DNA of 21,588 nt from a bacterium (GCA_021794335.1 JAJYQZ010000292.1:1-21588), one strand, 5' to 3'; positions 6,851 through 13,450 are shown, counted from the stretch's first letter. Notes: generated by a model from the letters alone, not told the origin. Program-made: numbers and translations.

Positions 6851-6955
6851 TCAGGAATAGCAAGAATCCTTTAAGCCGTAATCTTTGTTAATTAATGAAT
6901 AAAATTCTTCTGCAGGAATTTCTGCAAATAGCGGTGCATCATACACCTTTTTCAT
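6851..6955 (-). CDS. RiPP precursor-like peptide 1 (34 aa, reduced core)
   Basis: A 34-residue peptide starts at ATG 6955, seven bases after a very strong AAGGAGGTG box. Its N-terminal half (MKKVYDAPLFAEIPAEEF) matches two other small peptides at 8412-8531 and 9307-9426 through the pattern MK-x-x-Y-x-x-PLF-x-EI-(S/P)-AEEF. Its C-terminus (KDSCYS) holds one cysteine, where the other two have CxxCxxC, so it may be a truncated or specialised member. It follows the PqqD-like and radical SAM genes by 18 and about 300 bases in the same transcription unit and is followed by a terminator. A role as a modified peptide precursor is inferred from the conserved leader, variable Cys-bearing tail and enzyme neighbours. 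Confidence 0.75.
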   Translation of the reverse strand: MKKVYDAPLFAEIPAEEFYSLINKDYGLKDSCYS

Positions 6956-6973
6956 AAAAGTCACCTCCTTTTG

Positions 6974-7234
6974 TTATTCGTTATTATAAATATATTTTTT
7001 GCTTAAAAGCTTTTGAATCAAGGCTTTAAAGTCTTTTTTCGCTTCCTGCTCCGTTACGTTAAATTCCTGCGTTATCGTTAACAATATGTCTTCGTTCGTT
7101 GTATGTCCGTCGCATAAGGATAGAATTTTATAAGATATTTCATTAAGCTTATAAATATCTCCGGTTGAATTATCAAAAAAAATATAGTTCGTTTCGTCTT
7201 GTTTTATCGACACTTTATCTGAAAGTTTAAGCAT
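6974..7234 (-). CDS. PqqD-like RiPP recognition protein
   Basis: The 86-residue product matches the PqqD fold. An N-terminal beta region leads to FFDNSTGDIYKLNEISYKIL, the typical block in which stored or bound peptide contacts occur. Helices follow, with GHTTNEDILLTI and a final L-xx-L-xx-KKYI segment. PqqD-like proteins bind the leader of a precursor peptide and present it to a radical SAM enzyme. The gene lies 26 bases after the radical SAM/SPASM gene and 18 bases before peptide 1. Its binding partner is presumably the shared PLF-x-EIS-AEEF leader of the three peptides. Confidence 0.85.
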   Translation of the reverse strand: MLKLSDKVSIKQDETNYIFFDNSTGDIYKLNEISYKILSLCDGHTTNEDILLTITQEFNVTEQEAKKDFKALIQKLLSKKYIYNNE

Positions 7235-7260
7235 TCCGTTATTCCTTTAAAATGATATTT

Positions 7261-8277
7261 TTATATCCAGCACTGAGGGTCTTTTGAATTTAAATCGTGA
7301 TTATAATAATAGCTTATGGCTTTGCATCCGCCGCATCTATCGGAATGAGGGCAACCTGCGCATTCGTTTTTTCCGCCCCTTTTCCTTAAATTCCATAAAA
7401 TATCGGAGTTATACCATACCTTAAATAGTCCTTCCGTTAAAATATTTCCAAGAGGAAGATAAAGCCTTCTGCACGGAAGCAGAGTGCCGTCATGCATTAT
7501 ACATAGGGAAGATAAACCTATAGGGCAATAACCGCCGGTATTTTCGTCTATCAGGTTCCATAACGGACGCGACGTCGAAAGTTTAGTATTTCTATTTTTA
7601 AATTCAATTTTTGATTTTTCGTAAACGTCGGTATATATTTTTCTTAATTCATCCGCTTCTATGAAAAATTCTTCTTTTTCCTTATCGTTCATAGTAGTCA
7701 TTCTTTCTACCGTTAAAGCGTCTATATTAAGTGAAGCTGCCAATTCCGGCATTTTAGAGGCTGATGCAGTGTTTTTTTTATGAAGCGTAAACATCAAAAC
7801 CGTTTTTATCCCTGAATTTTTTAGCATTGCAACCGCACTTACCGTTTTTAAAAACGTCCCCTCTCCTCTGATTGCATCATGCGTTTTTTCATCGTGTCCG
7901 TCAAGAGATACCTGAACTTCAGATAATTTCTTATAAACTTTCAACTTTTCTATTAACTCATTAGTTATTAGCGTACCATTTGTAAGAACGGCGATATTTT
8001 TAAAATTATCCGAATTTTCGATTAAATCCATTAAATAAAAAAGTCCTTCCGGTTTTAAAAAAGGCTCTCCGCCGGTCAGAGAAACATAGCATTTCATGTT
8101 CCATTTAGCCATTGCTTCGTCTAATTTTTTAAATATAGCGTTAAGAATATCGAAATCGATGTTTTTATTGTCGTATCCGTTTTGATAGCAATGTTTGCAT
8201 CTTAAATTGCAGGAATCTATAAAATGCCATTGCACGTAAAATTCATTGTCTGTTTTTTTATTGTTATAAGCATCCAT
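7261..8277 (-). CDS. Radical SAM/SPASM peptide maturase
   Basis: The 338-residue enzyme has the radical SAM cluster motif CNLRCKHC (C23, C27, C30), the SAM-binding TGGEPFL (68-74), a TNGTL strand and VSLDG. A C-terminal SPASM domain for auxiliary Fe-S clusters shows cysteines at 251, 259, 269, 306, 309, 315, 318 and 336 (ECAGCPHSDRCGGC). Such enzymes install thioether, C-C or related crosslinks in ribosomal peptides. The next gene is PqqD-like, and three Cys-bearing small peptides flank it. A secreted ACGK-repeat peptide is encoded 2 kb away; I recall a curated family named as an ACGX-system radical SAM/SPASM protein, to which this enzyme might belong, but I cannot verify that. Chemistry and true substrate are unknown. 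Confidence 0.9.
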   Translation of the reverse strand: MDAYNNKKTDNEFYVQWHFIDSCNLRCKHCYQNGYDNKNIDFDILNAIFKKLDEAMAKWNMKCYVSLTGGEPFLKPEGLFYLMDLIENSDNFKNIAVLTNGTLITNELIEKLKVYKKLSEVQVSLDGHDEKTHDAIRGEGTFLKTVSAVAMLKNSGIKTVLMFTLHKKNTASASKMPELAASLNIDALTVERMTTMNDKEKEEFFIEADELRKIYTDVYEKSKIEFKNRNTKLSTSRPLWNLIDENTGGYCPIGLSSLCIMHDGTLLPCRRLYLPLGNILTEGLFKVWYNSDILWNLRKRGGKNECAGCPHSDRCGGCKAISYYYNHDLNSKDPQCWI

Positions 8278-8354
8278 GATTAAATAATACTACAGATTTT
8301 AAAATTTTCAATTCTTTTTGCCAGTGCGAAACTTAGTTTGCCTCCGCACAAATT

Positions 8355-8387
8355 AAAATCAACGCCTTATTAAAAGGCGTTGATTTT
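8355..8387 (-). terminator. Rho-independent terminator after peptide 2
   Basis: AAAATCAACGCCTT (8355-8368) and AAGGCGTTGATTTT (8374-8387) form a perfect 14-bp stem with a 5-base loop. It is T-rich at the 3' end on the minus strand. It separates peptide 2 (stop at 8412) from the radical SAM gene (start at 8277), so peptide message can be made in excess of enzyme message. Confidence 0.8.
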
Positions 8388-8411
8388 ATAGGCAAATTTA
8401 AATTTTTAAAT

Positions 8412-8531
8412 TTAAAAACAAGCTCTGCAAGTGCGGCATGAATTTGCATCTCCAAAGCTTTTCATAATGATGCGATTAAATTCTTCCGCTGAAATTTCTT
8501 TAAATAACGGTATTTCATATATGCTTTTCAA
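8412..8531 (-). CDS. RiPP precursor-like peptide 2 (39 aa, CxxCxxC core)
   Basis: A 39-residue peptide starts at TTG 8531, eight bases after AAGGAGGT; the earlier in-frame-looking TTG reads into a stop after two codons, which fixes the start. Its leader (MKSIYEIPLFKEISAEEF) is nearly that of peptides 1 and 3. The tail SCRTCRACF gives a CxxCxxC core. A perfect terminator hairpin follows. The enzyme set lies immediately downstream and the LTxxQ protein gene ends 24 bases upstream. Precursor function is inferred from the conserved leader with divergent Cys-rich core, a hallmark of modified peptides. Confidence 0.85.
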   Translation of the reverse strand: MKSIYEIPLFKEISAEEFNRIIMKSFGDANSCRTCRACF

Positions 8532-8555
8532 TTCAATTCACCTCCTTTTATTATT

Positions 8556-9176
8556 TTATGGATATACCGGGTATGACACATTGACAACAGGCCAATTAAT
8601 TAACATTTTGCGTAAACGATTTTTTTGCTGCGCTGTCAGTATCCGAATAGCATCAATGTGTGCGCTAATAATTTTTTCTCCAAGTATTTTTTCTGTATTT
8701 TCAAATATCTTTTCGTATTTTATTAATTTGCTTTTACTTGGATTGTTTTTCAAGACTTCCATATAAAACATTTTTCTTGATTTATTTAAAGTATTTAATA
8801 AAGGGACACTTTCCTTTAGTACTTTTTTTACTATCATAGCTTCCTGTTTTATTTGATTAGAGTTTAGTTTTAAAATTTTACTATTCATAAATATCAGATG
8901 TGCGCCTGGATATGTCTTATAAAAGAAGGGCATAATCAATATTGCATGAATGTAAGGCTGTTCAAACGGTATCAACCTGTGTATCTTCATTAAAGTAGAT
9001 CTATTTATAAGCTTATTCATTAAAGTGCTTTTTTTTCCTGCCATTGCCGCGTTATGACCTGTTGGCATATTGTTTCCGCATGGATTTTTCATCATTGCAA
9101 AACTTGATTGTGAAATGCCGAAACTTATAAAAATTAGTAAAAGCAGCAATAAAAAGGGATAATTTCTTCTAATCAT
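8556..9176 (-). CDS. Secreted LTxxQ (CpxP/Spy-like) protein with NPCGN motif
   Basis: The start is set at ATG 9176, nine bases after AGGAG; an ATG at 9185 abuts the box. A signal peptide (about 25 residues, hydrophobic LLLLLLLIFISFGI ending near SSFA) leads to a mature N-terminus with KNPCGNN. That motif recurs in the ACGK-repeat peptide at 10426. The helical remainder has two LTxxQ-like turns (LNSNQIKQE and LTAQQKNRL), typical of periplasmic Spy/CpxP-type metal- or stress-linked chaperones. The gene sits between peptide 3 and peptide 2 in the same orientation, so it is probably part of the peptide system, perhaps as an export-side partner. That role is speculative. Confidence 0.65.
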   Translation of the reverse strand: MIRRNYPFLLLLLLIFISFGISQSSFAMMKNPCGNNMPTGHNAAMAGKKSTLMNKLINRSTLMKIHRLIPFEQPYIHAILIMPFFYKTYPGAHLIFMNSKILKLNSNQIKQEAMIVKKVLKESVPLLNTLNKSRKMFYMEVLKNNPSKSKLIKYEKIFENTEKILGEKIISAHIDAIRILTAQQKNRLRKMLINWPVVNVSYPVYP

Positions 9177-9230
9177 AATCAACATCTCCTATTTTTCACT
9201 ATATCATTAATATTAATTAAAACCTATTAA

Positions 9231-9291
9231 CTCATTCATTCAGCCTTCTTATAATCCTGCACATCGAAAAAATGAAGGCTGAATGAATGAG
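9231..9291. repeat. Perfect 18-bp inverted repeat between peptide 3 and the LTxxQ gene
   Basis: CTCATTCATTCAGCCTTC (9231-9248) is the exact complement of 9274-9291, with a 25-base loop. It follows the stop of peptide 3 by 16 bases. It would form a strong RNA hairpin, but the T run after it on the minus strand is weak (TTAATAGGTTTTAATT). It is therefore better seen as an mRNA-stabilising or attenuating structure than a classic terminator. Confidence 0.7.
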
Positions 9292-9306
9292 TTGAAGCTA
9301 ATCTGT

Positions 9307-9426
9307 TTACTTGCAAGATTTACAAGAACAGCAAGAATTTTTTATTTCATGACATTCCATAATTAAGCCGGTAAATTCTTCAGCTGAAATTTCATAAAAT
9401 AATGGAATTTTGTAGTTTTTTTTCAT
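9307..9426 (-). CDS. RiPP precursor-like peptide 3 (39 aa, CCxCxxC core)
   Basis: A 39-residue peptide starts at ATG 9426 after the same AAGGAGGTGACTTTT leader DNA that precedes peptide 1, an identity that suggests recent duplication. The N-terminal block MKKNYKIPLFYEISAEEF matches its two paralogues. The tail SCCSCKSCK carries four cysteines plus lysines, and one more cysteine lies at C25. It starts 25 bases after the secreted DsrE-like gene and is followed by an 18-bp inverted repeat. The radical SAM and PqqD-like genes are about 1 kb downstream in the same direction. Precursor function is inferred. Confidence 0.85.
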   Translation of the reverse strand: MKKNYKIPLFYEISAEEFTGLIMECHEIKNSCCSCKSCK

Positions 9427-9451
9427 AAAAGTCACCTCCTTATTTTTAAAA

Positions 9452-9922
9452 TTACATTGCAATTAAAAATGTATAACCTTCTTTAATTTTTTTGAAAATT
9501 TGTAACGTTCCGCTAGGAATTATTTTTATAAAATGCGGTATATTTTTGGGATTTACGCCGTTTAACATTAAGGCGTTTCCGCTGATCCTGAAGCTTACGC
9601 CTTTGCTTCTAAGAAAATTAAGTAAACGATTGTGTTCCGTATGTGAAACGGTTAAAAACTTTACGACGGGTCCGTAAAAAACTATCTGTATAGAATATTT
9701 TTTGCCTTCCGATTTAAGGTACCTTATTGCATGTTCAGCATTTAACATGGAAATTCCTAACTGTTGTCCGGGCATATTGACACCGGCGACTATCTTTACG
9801 GGTTTATTATAGTTTCTATAAAACCCGCCGTAGTTAGAATTTTGTCCGGCGAACGCGGAAACCGAGCTAAAACCTAAAATAAGAATCGAAGCGGCTATTA
9901 AAAAAAAATTAATTTTAAACAT
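9452..9922 (-). CDS. Secreted DsrE-like protein
   Basis: The start is set at ATG 9922, nine bases after AAGGAG; ATG 9928 is only three bases from the box. A signal peptide (FKINFFLIAASILILGFSS, cleavage near AFA) leads to a DsrE-like domain of about 120 residues: VKIVAGVNMPGQQLGISMLN, HAIRYL, QIVFYGPVV and GVSFRISGNALMLNGV. The usual active-site cysteine of cytosolic DsrE proteins is not seen, so sulfur transfer is doubtful. Periplasmic DsrE-like proteins of this sort are common near redox genes but are poorly understood. It heads the minus-strand run that includes peptide 3, 25 bases downstream. Confidence 0.72.
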   Translation of the reverse strand: MFKINFFLIAASILILGFSSVSAFAGQNSNYGGFYRNYNKPVKIVAGVNMPGQQLGISMLNAEHAIRYLKSEGKKYSIQIVFYGPVVKFLTVSHTEHNRLLNFLRSKGVSFRISGNALMLNGVNPKNIPHFIKIIPSGTLQIFKKIKEGYTFLIAM

Positions 9923-10096
9923 AAGCATAATCTCCTTTATTATTTTTTATTTTTAAACATTACAATATAATGATATATTATTATTCATATTACAAATTAT
10001 TTAAAAAAAATCCTGTCACGTAAGAGACATTTTTTTAAATTTATTATAGTTATAATATAAATTATTATAAATCAATTTAAGTCAGGAGGTTTAAAA

Positions 10097-10303
10097 ATGC
10101 CTATTTATCAGTATAAATGCCAAAAATGCGGCAATAATTTTGAAGTTTATCAAAGCAAGCTTTCTGAATTTTATCTAAAATTATTTAAGGCAAAGAAAGA
10201 AATAAAATGCCCATCCTGTAATGCCAAGGATATTGTTATTGCGAAGAAAGTAGAACTTAACGAAGCGATCGCTTGCGGTAAAACATCCGGCAGATTTGGA
10301 TGA
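10097..10303 (+). CDS. FmdB-type zinc-ribbon protein
   Basis: This 68-residue protein starts MPIYQYKCQKCGNNFEV and has a second knuckle KCPSC around residue 38, together a four-cysteine zinc ribbon of the FmdB/CxxC regulatory family. It has a good AGGAGGT box and is followed by a hairpin terminator. Such proteins are often encoded next to metal or one-carbon genes, but their function is largely unknown. An ACGK sequence near the C-terminus recalls the downstream repeat peptide, but one copy of a short motif is likely chance. Confidence 0.8.
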   Translation: MPIYQYKCQKCGNNFEVYQSKLSEFYLKLFKAKKEIKCPSCNAKDIVIAKKVELNEAIACGKTSGRFG

Positions 10304-10308
10304 GGTTC

Positions 10309-10332
10309 ATAAAGCAGGCAGGCTGCCTTTAT
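10309..10332 (+). terminator. Rho-independent terminator after the FmdB gene
   Basis: ATAAAGCAG pairs with CTGCCTTTAT (one bulged base), loop of five, followed by TTTTTG. Confidence 0.6.
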
Positions 10333-10425
10333 TTTTGTATGTTTCTAAAATATCTTATATATAAAATAAATAAAACTTATATGTATGCCAAAAATAACGA
10401 TTAATTAACTAAACTGGAGGTATTT

Positions 10426-10629
10426 ATGAAAAGATTAATTATCCTGGCTGCGGCCGCATTTATGACGTTCGGATTAACAGCGATTGGAAACGCTAATGCA
10501 AGTAGCGCCGGTATGTCAAATGCCTGCGGGAAGAAGATGTCAAATGCCTGCGGGAAGAAAAAAAGCTCAATGAAAAATGCTTGCGGCAAAATGAAAAATC
10601 CCTGCGGGAACGGCAGCGGAATGAAATAA
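10426..10629 (+). CDS. Secreted ACGK-repeat Cys peptide
   Basis: The 67-residue product has a signal peptide (MKRLIILAAAAFMTFGLTAI, cleavage near ANA). Its mature part of about 40 residues is almost wholly repeat: SNACGKK, SNACGKK, KNACGK and KNPCGN, that is three ACGK units and one PCGN. It has one cysteine per unit, much lysine and no other domain. I recall a curated family called ACGX-repeat peptide that is paired with a radical SAM/SPASM protein; this fits, but I cannot check it. The AGGAGG-type box is good and a terminator follows, so it is monocistronic. The radical SAM locus is 2 kb away on the other strand. Metal binding or Cys modification is speculative. Confidence 0.8.
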   Translation: MKRLIILAAAAFMTFGLTAIGNANASSAGMSNACGKKMSNACGKKKSSMKNACGKMKNPCGNGSGMK

Positions 10630-10646
10630 AAGAAAGTCTATTATTG

Positions 10647-10691
10647 CCGGCGCAGATTATTAATTGTTAATCTTTTTTTAATCTGCGCCGG
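10647..10691 (+). terminator. Rho-independent terminator of the ACGK peptide gene
   Basis: CCGGCGCAGATTA (10647-10659) pairs perfectly with TAATCTGCGCCGG (10679-10691), followed by TTTGTTTATTTT. Confidence 0.9.
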
Positions 10692-10720
10692 TTTGTTTAT
10701 TTTAACGAGGATTCGGTTTT

Positions 10721-12139
10721 GTGAAGCATAAAAAATATAAATCGTTACAAGTTATTCATAGTATTACAGATATTTTCAGATTTAAGGGTTCAGAAAAGAT
10801 ACCGCTTTATACGCCGATAATTTTAATTCCGCTACTTTTTGCATTTATTATTTTTTTAACGATTTCTGCTTTTTATGTTTCTGCAAAAGTTTATCCAAGA
10901 AATCAAAATTTTTATAAAAAATATTTATATTTAAAAAAACTTGCCCGCAATAAAGACATTCGCAAATTCTTAAACATTTACTGGAAAACACCCATTGATG
11001 AGGGGATGCCCCCTCATCAATGGCCAAAGATTCAAAAATCCCTTTCACCTAAATCTTGCATGGCATGCCATTACGATCAATACGAAGAATGGAAGAGTTC
11101 AAGAATGGCCCATTCAATGGATGCCGGTGTAGTTGCACAGCTTTTATTAAAAGAAATGACGTCAAAACACTGGAAACCATGGGTAGAAAGCTGTTTAAGC
11201 TGCCATTCTCCAATAGCCGAATATTATGTGAAATATGGAAAATATAAAGGGCTTAATAATGCGAAAAAAATTATTTTAAAAGGGGCGACGAAAGAGCAAA
11301 AAGCGATGATTTCAGCTTTAAACATGCTAAAAATACCTGTCGGCAAAGGTGCTTTAAGCGTAAGCTGTGCAACCTGCCATGTAAGGTATTACCATAGATT
11401 TGGACCAGGCATTAAAAAATATATAAAAGAAGGAAACATTGCGCATGGAGGTTTTGTTCCGTCTAATGCGTTCAATCATTCGTATTTTTGTATAAAATGC
11501 CATCAATTTGGACATGATCAAAGAAGGCTTGATGGAAAATTGTTTGAAAATACCTACAACGAATGGAAACGAAGTATTTATGCAAAAAAAGGAATTTCTT
11601 GCGAGGTTTGCCATAATCCGCAAGGGTCAATGGCATTTAAAAGCATTTATAATAAAAATTTTGTATTGAAAGCCGTAATTATTCGCTTTAAAAAGATTCA
11701 TATTAATTCCGGTAATGTTCAGGCAATTTTAAGTTTAAAAAATTCAGGAGTCGGACATGATTTTCCTACTTATACGACGCCTAAGGTTATTTTGTACATA
11801 GGTCAAGAAAATTTAGAAAAAAAAGTTTTTCAAAAAACGGTTGAAAGTTATATAATCGGCTGGAGCGTTAGTTTAAATTTAAAAAAGCAGTATTTTGACA
11901 CGCGCCTGAAGCCGTTTCAAACCGCTAAACTAATTTATGACCGCCCGTTAGTTAAGGAAGCTAAATATCTAAAGGCATGGTTAGTTGTTGAACCGGAATC
12001 TCATTATGTTAGATTTTTTAAGGCATTTTTGAAGATTAAGCGGCTGCCTAAAATTATTAAAACTTTAATTTCAGAAGCGCTAAAACAAGATTTAGATAGT
12101 AAATATATTTTATGGAAAGAACATACAAAATTAAATTAA
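10721..12139 (+). CDS. Membrane-anchored pentaheme c-type cytochrome
   Basis: The 472-residue product uses a GTG start and has one N-terminal membrane helix (about residues 31-54) that would anchor it facing the periplasm. Five CxxCH heme sites occur: CMACH (113), CLSCH (158), CATCH (216), CIKCH (257) and CEVCH (294). The spacing and the YxxWxxSxMAHS context after the first heme resemble cytochrome c554-like multiheme proteins. Residues about 310-470 form a heme-free, probably beta-rich domain (GVGHDFPTYTTPKVIL). It should carry electrons between the quinone pool or periplasmic donors and an acceptor. The redox partner is unknown. A perfect 14-bp hairpin occurs within codons 91-101. The stop is eight bases from the Crp/Fnr stop on the other strand. 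Confidence 0.88.
   Translation: MKHKKYKSLQVIHSITDIFRFKGSEKIPLYTPIILIPLLFAFIIFLTISAFYVSAKVYPRNQNFYKKYLYLKKLARNKDIRKFLNIYWKTPIDEGMPPHQWPKIQKSLSPKSCMACHYDQYEEWKSSRMAHSMDAGVVAQLLLKEMTSKHWKPWVESCLSCHSPIAEYYVKYGKYKGLNNAKKIILKGATKEQKAMISALNMLKIPVGKGALSVSCATCHVRYYHRFGPGIKKYIKEGNIAHGGFVPSNAFNHSYFCIKCHQFGHDQRRLDGKLFENTYNEWKRSIYAKKGISCEVCHNPQGSMAFKSIYNKNFVLKAVIIRFKKIHINSGNVQAILSLKNSGVGHDFPTYTTPKVILYIGQENLEKKVFQKTVESYIIGWSVSLNLKKQYFDTRLKPFQTAKLIYDRPLVKEAKYLKAWLVVEPESHYVRFFKAFLKIKRLPKIIKTLISEALKQDLDSKYILWKEHTKLN
10992..11023. repeat. Perfect 14-bp hairpin inside the cytochrome gene
   Basis: CCATTGATGAGGGG (10992-11005) is the exact complement of CCCCTCATCAATGG (11010-11023), loop ATGC. It is within the coding frame and encodes part of PIDEGMPPHQW just before the heme domain. 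Confidence 0.8.
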
Positions 12140-12146
12140 TAATTTA

Positions 12147-12881
12147 TCAAAAATGACCGGATATTTCTTTTAATTTATTTAAATCTTTTATAATAAGTTT
12201 TTTTTTATAAAAATCTATAATTCCAAGATATTTTAATTTATCCAGTATAATCGTCGTTCTCTGCCTTGATGCTCCCGCCAAATTTGAAATTTCTTCGTGA
12301 GTTAATTTAAATTTAATTTGCATGGGCTGTTTTGTTTCAAGCGCTGATTTTTCGGTCATTTCTTTAATTCCAAAATTATTTGCAAGGTAAATTAAGACCT
12401 CGGCAATTCTGACATCTAAACTTTTATATGCCAAAGATATAATTTTCGTTGAAATATATTTGAATCGCAAACCTATTAATTTTAAAATTTTATTACTAAT
12501 ATCCGGATAAATGGCAAGTATTTTATCGAAATCATCTTTTTTGAATTTACAAACCAAAGAATCCGTCAAAGCGTATGCATTTTCTGCATCTAAAAAATCG
12601 AGTCTTGCCGGACTGCTAAAGATATAGTCGCCGAAATTGCCAAAAATTTCACCTGGTTTAAGAATTTCAACTATATATTCTTTTCCGTCTTCGTTAGATA
12701 AAGTTATTTTAACGTTTCCTTCTTTTAAAACATAAATAGAACTAAATGAAGGTTCATCTAAATATATATTGTCGTTTTTCTTATAATATTCCATTTTAGA
12801 TAGTTTATCTATATTTTCTATATCTTTTGATGGAATACTTTCAAATATTCTTAGTTTTTGCAAAAGCCATATTTTATTCAT
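12147..12881 (-). CDS. Crp/Fnr-family transcription regulator
   Basis: The 244-residue protein has a cyclic-nucleotide-type beta roll (residues about 20-130, with LKEGNVKITLSNEDGKEYIV and LKPGEIFGNFGDY). A long dimer helix and a C-terminal winged helix follow (HEEISNLAGASRQRTTIILDKL). It has only one cysteine (in LVCKFKK), so it lacks the Fe-S cluster ligands of FNR, and the effector cannot be named. It converges with the pentaheme cytochrome gene and is divergent from the ars-hgc operon across 233 bases. Control of either is only suggested by position. Confidence 0.88.
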   Translation of the reverse strand: MNKIWLLQKLRIFESIPSKDIENIDKLSKMEYYKKNDNIYLDEPSFSSIYVLKEGNVKITLSNEDGKEYIVEILKPGEIFGNFGDYIFSSPARLDFLDAENAYALTDSLVCKFKKDDFDKILAIYPDISNKILKLIGLRFKYISTKIISLAYKSLDVRIAEVLIYLANNFGIKEMTEKSALETKQPMQIKFKLTHEEISNLAGASRQRTTIILDKLKYLGIIDFYKKKLIIKDLNKLKEISGHF

Positions 12882-13016
12882 ATATTATAAATTGTGTTTG
12901 CATAAAAAAAGAACAAAGTTAATTAATTTATATATATTATATATTATCAAAAATAAAAATAATAAACAAAATTTCTTAATCCGTAAAAAAATTTATTTTT
13001 AAAGATTTATTTTTAA

Positions 13017-13045
13017 TTGACAACTTATATTCTAAGTTTTATAAT
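13017..13045 (+). promoter_or_regulatory. Consensus promoter of the arsRDA-hgcAB operon
   Basis: TTGACA (13017-13022), exactly 17 bases, then TATAAT (13040-13045): both hexamers are perfect sigma-70 consensus. It lies 70 bases before the arsR start codon and is immediately followed by a perfect inverted repeat, the expected layout for a strong promoter held off by ArsR. Confidence 0.9.
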
Positions 13046-13074
13046 TATTATATGAATATAAATTCATATAATAA
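13045..13074. promoter_or_regulatory. ArsR/SmtB-type operator
   Basis: TTATTATATGAAT (13045-13057) and ATTCATATAATAA (13062-13074) are exact complements across four bases. The TATGAA...TTCATA core is the usual pattern of ArsR/SmtB operators. It covers the end of the -10 box and the transcription start, so bound ArsR would block initiation. Confidence 0.82.
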
Positions 13075-13114
13075 ATTTATATCCTCAATTTAACTTTTAA
13101 CTTTATAAAAACAT

Positions 13115-13450
13115 ATGACAAATAAAGAGTTAACGCTTAACAAATTTTTTAAACTGCTCGGCGAAGAAAGCAAATTTAAAATAATTTCCGCACTAAAAAA
13201 CGGAGAGAAATGCGTATGCGTTATCTATAAAGCGCTTGGATTAGACCAGACGTTAGTTTCGCATCATTTGTCGGTTTTAAAAAAAGCCGGATTAATAGAG
13301 GGAAGAAAATCGGGCAAGTGGGTTTATTATTCGCTTAACAAGGAAGCATTTAAAGAAATAGAAAATCTTTATAAAGATTTATTCGGGATAGATAAATTAA
13401 AAGAAATTAAAAGCGTTGAATGCGGCGACGATAAAATTTGCACAGTATAA
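13115..13450 (+). CDS. arsR: ArsR-family metalloregulator
   Basis: The 111-residue repressor has the winged helix ALGLDQTLVSHHLSVLKKAGLI and, in the preceding helix, EKCVCVIY with C33 and C35, the equivalents of the ELCVCDL As/Sb site of R773 ArsR. Two further cysteines (C103, C109) sit at the C-terminus and could complete a metal site, as in some As-binding variants. It is the first gene of a five-gene unit ending in hgcAB and sits next to a perfect operator, so it should autoregulate and thereby control hgcAB. Which ligand it senses in vivo (As(III), Sb(III) or Hg(II)) is open. Confidence 0.93.
   Translation: MTNKELTLNKFFKLLGEESKFKIISALKNGEKCVCVIYKALGLDQTLVSHHLSVLKKAGLIEGRKSGKWVYYSLNKEAFKEIENLYKDLFGIDKLKEIKSVECGDDKICTV

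Noticed and set aside
9231..9291. Terminal inverted repeats of an insertion sequence
   Set aside because: The arms enclose only 25 bases and no transposase or target duplication is visible.
6851..9426. Leader block PLF-x-EIS-AEEF as a fragment of a Crp/Fnr N-terminus, which has a similar PLF-x-xLS-xEE start
   Set aside because: Each peptide has its own start, strong ribosome site and stop with a Cys tail; there is no following beta roll. The likeness is probably convergent.
10250..10303. ACGK in the FmdB protein as a member of the repeat-peptide system
   Set aside because: Single copy of a four-residue motif within a zinc-ribbon protein lacking a signal peptide.
12147..12881. FNR-type oxygen sensor
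   Set aside because: Only one cysteine, so no Fe-S cluster site.
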